This document shows, piece by piece, positions 7,726-10,794 of a DNA stretch of 10,794 nt. The first letter of the stretch is position 1; the number at the start of each line of letters is the position of its first letter. The stretch comes from Euperipatoides rowelli (Eukaryota; Onychophora; Udeonychophora; Euonychophora; Peripatopsidae). Made by a program: the position numbers and the translations under genes. Below the pieces are notes generated by a model. That model did not search any database. It was not told the origin of the DNA and saw only the letters and a program-made list of their open reading frames with translations. Location of the stretch: assembly GCA_003024985.2 (NCBI GenBank), contig PXIH01S0096164.1; one strand, given 5' to 3'.

Positions 7726-7766
7726 AAAATAAAGTTTAACCTGTTAATAACGGGTCACTTTATTTT
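7726..7766. repeat. Imperfect 41-bp hairpin
   Basis: Arms AAAATAAAGT (7726-7735) and ACTTTATTTT (7757-7766) pair perfectly. Inside them AACCTGTTA (7738-7746) pairs with TAACGGGTC (7748-7756) with two mismatches, leaving a very small loop. It lies 27 bases after the 206-bp inverted-repeat block and just before the T/A-rich tail of the putative SINE, so it may be a structured 3' end. Confidence 0.6.
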
Positions 7767-7794
7767 TTTTTAAAACAATAAATAAATACAGGTA

Positions 7795-8682
7795 CGTAGG
7801 CTACAACAAATAAATAAATAAATCTCTTTTAGTTATCCAGCATATTTTTTTTTTAGCTTACATTTTCAGAAATGTTTCTGATAAATATTTAAAATTGTTA
7901 ATCTTAAATGATTATTGAATATTTTAAATAATAATTTCATTGAATGAAATATGTTTAAAAGATTTCTTAAACTTTATCCTGTTCATAAATAATTATGTTG
8001 CTAATTTGGAGTAATGAATTTAAATTTTGCTATCGTTTTTTTTCTTCTTATTCTTATAATTTCGATCTATCAAATTTATCTGCTTTGTATTAAAAGAGAA
8101 GTTGCTGTTGTTAGGATTCAAATTATTTTAAAATTAATCAAATTCAAAAGACGTTAATTAGATCTCGTGTTAATATTCAAAGTTCCACTTCTATACATTT
8201 TAATTGCATTCATTCGATCCTTTAAATAATTATGACCGACCTGAGGAGTTCATAGTGAAATGATCTGGGCCATTAATTTTATGCTTTAATAAATTTTAAA
8301 TATTAATGATATTCAAACTCATTTCATTAAAGAAATTACGAGAGATAAATAAATGATTACATTATATTTAAAAAAAAAATTATACTAATATTGTTTGAAA
8401 TTGAATATGTGACGTCGCTTTAAAAGTTGATTAAAAAAAAAAAAGAATAAAATAAACATTATTTTTTAAACATAAAAGATTTGGTAATCAATAGAAGAAA
8501 AAAAATACTTAGTTGATTAAACATATTAAACATTAATATTAAATATCAACGAATATATTGTTAAAAAATGAGAAAAATGACAAAATTACAATTATTGTTT
8601 AGAAATATATAATTTAAAGATAAATAATTCGGAGATGTATAATTAATTCACTGTTTACCTAGATTAAGATAAGGTGCTATTC
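7795..8682. other. A+T-rich sequence, with an AAAT microsatellite
   Basis: A short AAAT microsatellite lies at 7808-7823. A small patch of higher G+C at about 8233-8275 reads, on the minus strand, K-I-N-G-P-D-H-F-T before a stop. It is too short to call. A lone GACGTC palindrome occurs near 8411. No gene or RNA is supported. Confidence 0.55.
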
Positions 8683-8702
8683 TTCNGAACTATTGTTCTG
8701 AA
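8683..8702. repeat. Small hairpin containing an N
   Basis: TTCNGAAC (8683-8690) and GTTCTGAA (8695-8702) are inverted repeats around a 4-base loop, TATT. The unknown base at 8686 lies in the left arm, opposite a T. Confidence 0.7.
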
Positions 8703-8800
8703 TTATAGAGTTTGAATACATTAAATTATGTTTATTTAATAATGTTTCCATAGATACATTGATATTTTAAAGCAATGCTTATAATAGGTTGTAAAGATAT

Positions 8801-8824
8801 TATTCAATGATTATTCAATGATTA
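8801..8824. repeat. 11-bp tandem duplication
   Basis: TATTCAATGAT is repeated exactly, at 8801-8811 and 8812-8822, then breaks down. It is probably replication slippage. Confidence 0.85.
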
Positions 8825-8923
8825 TGTGGATAACATTATACTATTAAATGGTTCCTTTTATATATTTTTTCCTGAATTTATTTTGTAACTCTCAATTGAG
8901 TTGTATTTAAGATAAAGCGCACC

Positions 8924-8945
8924 TTTTTATATATATATATAAAAA
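8924..8945. repeat. 22-bp perfect A/T palindrome
   Basis: Five Ts, twelve alternating AT bases and five As form a perfect palindrome. A 10-base palindrome, CTCAATTGAG, lies at 8891-8900. Such sequence is easily unwound, but no function is implied. Confidence 0.85.
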
Positions 8946-9490
8946 AACATTTTACTATTAAATTCAATTCAGAGAGGTTACTTAAATGATTAGTTTCTAC
9001 GAAATAAAGACTTTTTCCATACTTTATAAATAATAGAAATCAATGTATATACAGAATTATTTGAGTCACATAGAGGTAATAAAAAAAATCCTATAGCGTC
9101 TATTTAGCAAACTACTGTGCACTCATTGCTTCAGAAAAAGCTAATAAACATGGTTAAGGGTTTATTTGAAGGAAACAAGATTTATTAATTCATTAATTTG
9201 AATTAGGGTTGAGGAAAAATTATAGATTAAATTAATTGTATTAGAATTTAGTGCTAGTTTTAAGTTAGGATTTAAATAAAATGATAAGTAGTCAATCAAC
9301 GGATAGATGATTGGCTATTTCTGGAGTAATATGTGCTAATGAGTTTGTTACACAGATAGTAGTTTGTCAAAGCATACCTGTCAATATTTAAATAAAAATA
9401 ATAATATGTAGATACATTATATTACAGAGATATGTCGTTTGACATCAAACCATACTCAAAAAGGCCAAATATGATGATTCTGCAAACATG
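8946..9490. other. A+T-rich sequence with nothing recognisable
   Basis: I see no gene, RNA or repeat in this stretch on either strand. Short open runs match chance expectation. Confidence 0.55.
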
Positions 9491-9492
9491 AT

Positions 9493-9566
9493 CCTCTAAT
9501 CTTAAAACTACTTTTTCCTCTAATATTAAAATTAGCCTGAACCTCTAATCTTAAAACTATACTGTT
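9493..9566. repeat. Three copies of a ~25-bp repeat
   Basis: CCTCTAATCTTAAAACTA lies at 9493-9510 and 9542-9559. A diverged middle copy (CCTCTAATATTAAAATTA) lies at 9517-9534. The starts are 24 and 25 bases apart. A minus-strand open frame runs through them, but it has no recognised motif and no ATG start. Confidence 0.85.
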
Positions 9567-10078
9567 CATTAGTAAATAAATGAATTTTGTAATATGCCAA
9601 ACTGTTAACCAAATATTTGAATCTAAAATCGTATTAATTGCTCTGACAATGTGAACACTGCCATGGATTTTCTTAGCATAGGCCGATCTAAAATTTTGTG
9701 AAGTCAAAATTAGACCTTTTCAAGAACCATTGTCTTATGATAACTGAAAGGATCCATTAGACCCTGGCAGATCATAACCTTCAATCATTGCTCCTGGATG
9801 TTTGTTTGAATAATATAACACTATTATTAGATGTTTTTAATATTTACATTAGACTATAAAAAAAAAAATATATACAATTTTTTTAAAAAAAATATAAAGT
9901 TTCTAAAATGTATGCTGTATATAAAGATCTCTCAGTAAAGATGATATTAGCATATGTATATAAACAAAAAGGATCTAAATATTTGATCACAAAGAGTCAA
10001 TTTTTAAATAAATTGTATTAGGTTTATAGATTCAATAGTTTAAAAATGCAATGGTTTAACTATTACCATTAATAGAAT
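9567..10078. other. A+T-rich sequence, with a patch of higher G+C
   Basis: Positions 9655-9800 are slightly richer in G+C. In one plus-strand frame this patch reads P-L-S-Y-D-N, stop, K-D-P-L-D-P-G-R-S, stop, P-S-I-I-A-P-G. That may be decayed coding DNA but is too short to call. The rest is low-complexity. Confidence 0.4.
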
Positions 10079-10262
10079 ACTATTCTTAGCTACTTTATAT
10101 ATAATTTATCTTCACTAGACAATCAAATTATTCTCTTATGTAAAAGGGTACAGAATAACTATTTAAAGTATTCTCTATTATCTACATCATTACTATTATA
10201 TAATAATTTAATTATTCTCTATTCCATATTGATACTTCAATCAATCAAATTATTCTCTTCTA
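10079..10262. repeat. Degenerate repeats of an ATTATTCTCT word
   Basis: CAATCAAATTATTCTCTT occurs exactly at 10120-10137 and 10242-10259. TATTCTCT recurs at 10129, 10169, 10213 and 10251, about 38-44 bases apart. The sequence between these words is not clearly similar, so this may be an old, diverged tandem array next to the minisatellite. Confidence 0.45.
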
Positions 10263-10311
10263 CTAGCTGAACCATTTAACATTGCTGACCTAGAAGATCT
10301 GTAGATTTCAA

Positions 10312-10752
10312 GGATGAACATTTCGAATGATGAACACTTCTATGATGAACAAGTCTATGAAGAACAATTCTATGAAGAACACTTCTATGATGAACACTTC
10401 TATGATGAACATTTCTACGATCAACACTTCTATGATCAAAACACTTCAATGATCAAAACACTTCTATGATCAAAACAGTTCTATGATCAAAACACTTCCA
10501 TGATGAATACTTCCATGATGAAAACATCCATGATGATTCCAGGCTGAATACTTTCATGATGAACACTTCCATGATGAACACTTCTATGATAAATACTTCT
10601 ATGATGAACACTTCTATGATGATCACTTCTATGATGAATACTTCTAAAATGAACACTTCTATGATTAACAATTCTATGATCAAACCACTTCTATGATGAA
10701 CACTTTTATGTTGAACACTTCCATGATGAAACATTTCATGATGAACACTTCT
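10312..10752. repeat. Minisatellite, about 28 units of 15 bp with 17-bp variants
   Basis: The consensus unit is ATGATGAACACTTCT. Most units are 15 bases with one to four changes. Four consecutive 17-base units (10432-10499) carry ATGATCAAAAC in place of ATGATGAAC, and one more 17-base variant lies at 10676-10692. A 26-base irregular unit is at 10530-10555. The array fades after 10752. On the minus strand it is open for 93 codons from 10734, giving low-complexity repeats such as F-I-I-E-V. The 17-base units change the frame and the codons switch to S-S-W-K and H-H types, so I regard the open frame as a by-product of a repeat that lacks stops in that frame, not as a gene. Confidence 0.95.
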
Positions 10753-10794
10753 ATGTTAAAGAACTTTGGAGTATTTATGCATTATTTCCTTACC

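Larger units (their letters stand above)
7313..7794 (+). mobile_element. Probable tRNA-derived SINE flanked by 13-bp direct repeats
   Basis: ATAAATACAGGTA occurs identically at 7313-7325 and 7782-7794, with the putative element at 7326-7781 between. The left end carries a tRNA-like head with a Pol III B box. The body holds a 206-bp inverted-repeat block and a hairpin, and the right end is A/T-rich (TTTTAAAACAATAA), as expected where a retroposon tail meets its target duplication. A 13-base duplication fits target-primed reverse transcription using LINE machinery. Half of the 13-mer is low-complexity, so the duplication could be chance. The supporting point is that it abuts the tRNA-like head and the A-rich tail. 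The element would be about 456 bp, long for a SINE, so nesting of a MITE inside a shorter SINE is an alternative. Confidence 0.45.

Noticed and set aside
8408-8418. CRE-like TGACGTCG
   Set aside because: One isolated palindromic match with no promoter or gene nearby.
9456-9707. Minus-strand open frame of 83 codons
   Set aside because: Starts with TTG, crosses a non-coding triple repeat, and shows no family motif.
10453-10734. Minus-strand 93-codon open frame rich in F-I-I-E-V repeats
   Set aside because: It arises because the 15-base unit has no stop in that frame. The 17-base units shift the frame without regard to protein.
1-10794. CRISPR array, bacterial operon or prophage
   Set aside because: No regularly spaced repeats with unique spacers, no ribosome-binding sites and no intact genes; composition and element types are those of an animal genome.

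Overview
This looks like non-coding, repeat-rich nuclear DNA from an animal, most likely an aquatic invertebrate. Base composition is strongly A+T-rich (about 70% by eye). Long A and T runs occur throughout. There is no intact long reading frame, no operon and no bacterial gene spacing. What can be read are decayed transposon proteins, short terminal-repeat elements, a tRNA-derived retroposon, a 159-bp satellite and a 15-bp minisatellite. A mollusc is a reasonable guess from the ~160-bp satellite and the mix of elements, but nothing here proves it. Seven isolated N bases (871, 1281, 2963, 6404, 6977, 7027, 8686) are single-base consensus ambiguities, not gaps.

Layout. 1-1200: A+T-rich sequence with two weak terminal-exon candidates facing each other (plus strand 521-600, minus strand 968-1150). 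1220-1471: minus-strand relic of a LINE-type reverse transcriptase tail (zinc-knuckle domain). 2351-2821: three tandem copies of a 159-bp satellite-like unit. 3364-3613: a 234-bp terminal-inverted-repeat element with an intact 8-bp target duplication, the clearest mobile element here. 4126-4501: a broken, internally deleted Tc1/mariner-type DDE transposase. 5366-5453: a tandemly duplicated hairpin.

6273-7279: a plus-strand stretch of higher G+C whose translation reads like one unrecognised protein broken by stops and frame changes. It is the best candidate for something undescribed, although long open runs are expected by chance in a window this size. 7313-7794: a probable tRNA-derived SINE bounded by a 13-bp direct repeat. 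Its body contains a 206-bp inverted-repeat block carrying two identical matches to the CTCF core motif. 7795-10310: mostly featureless A+T-rich DNA with small repeats and palindromes. 10312-10752: a minisatellite of about 28 units of 15 bp, with interspersed 17-bp variants.

No set of genes works together here. The window is best read as an intergenic or intronic graveyard of mobile elements. If either exon candidate is real, the window also holds the 3' ends of host genes.
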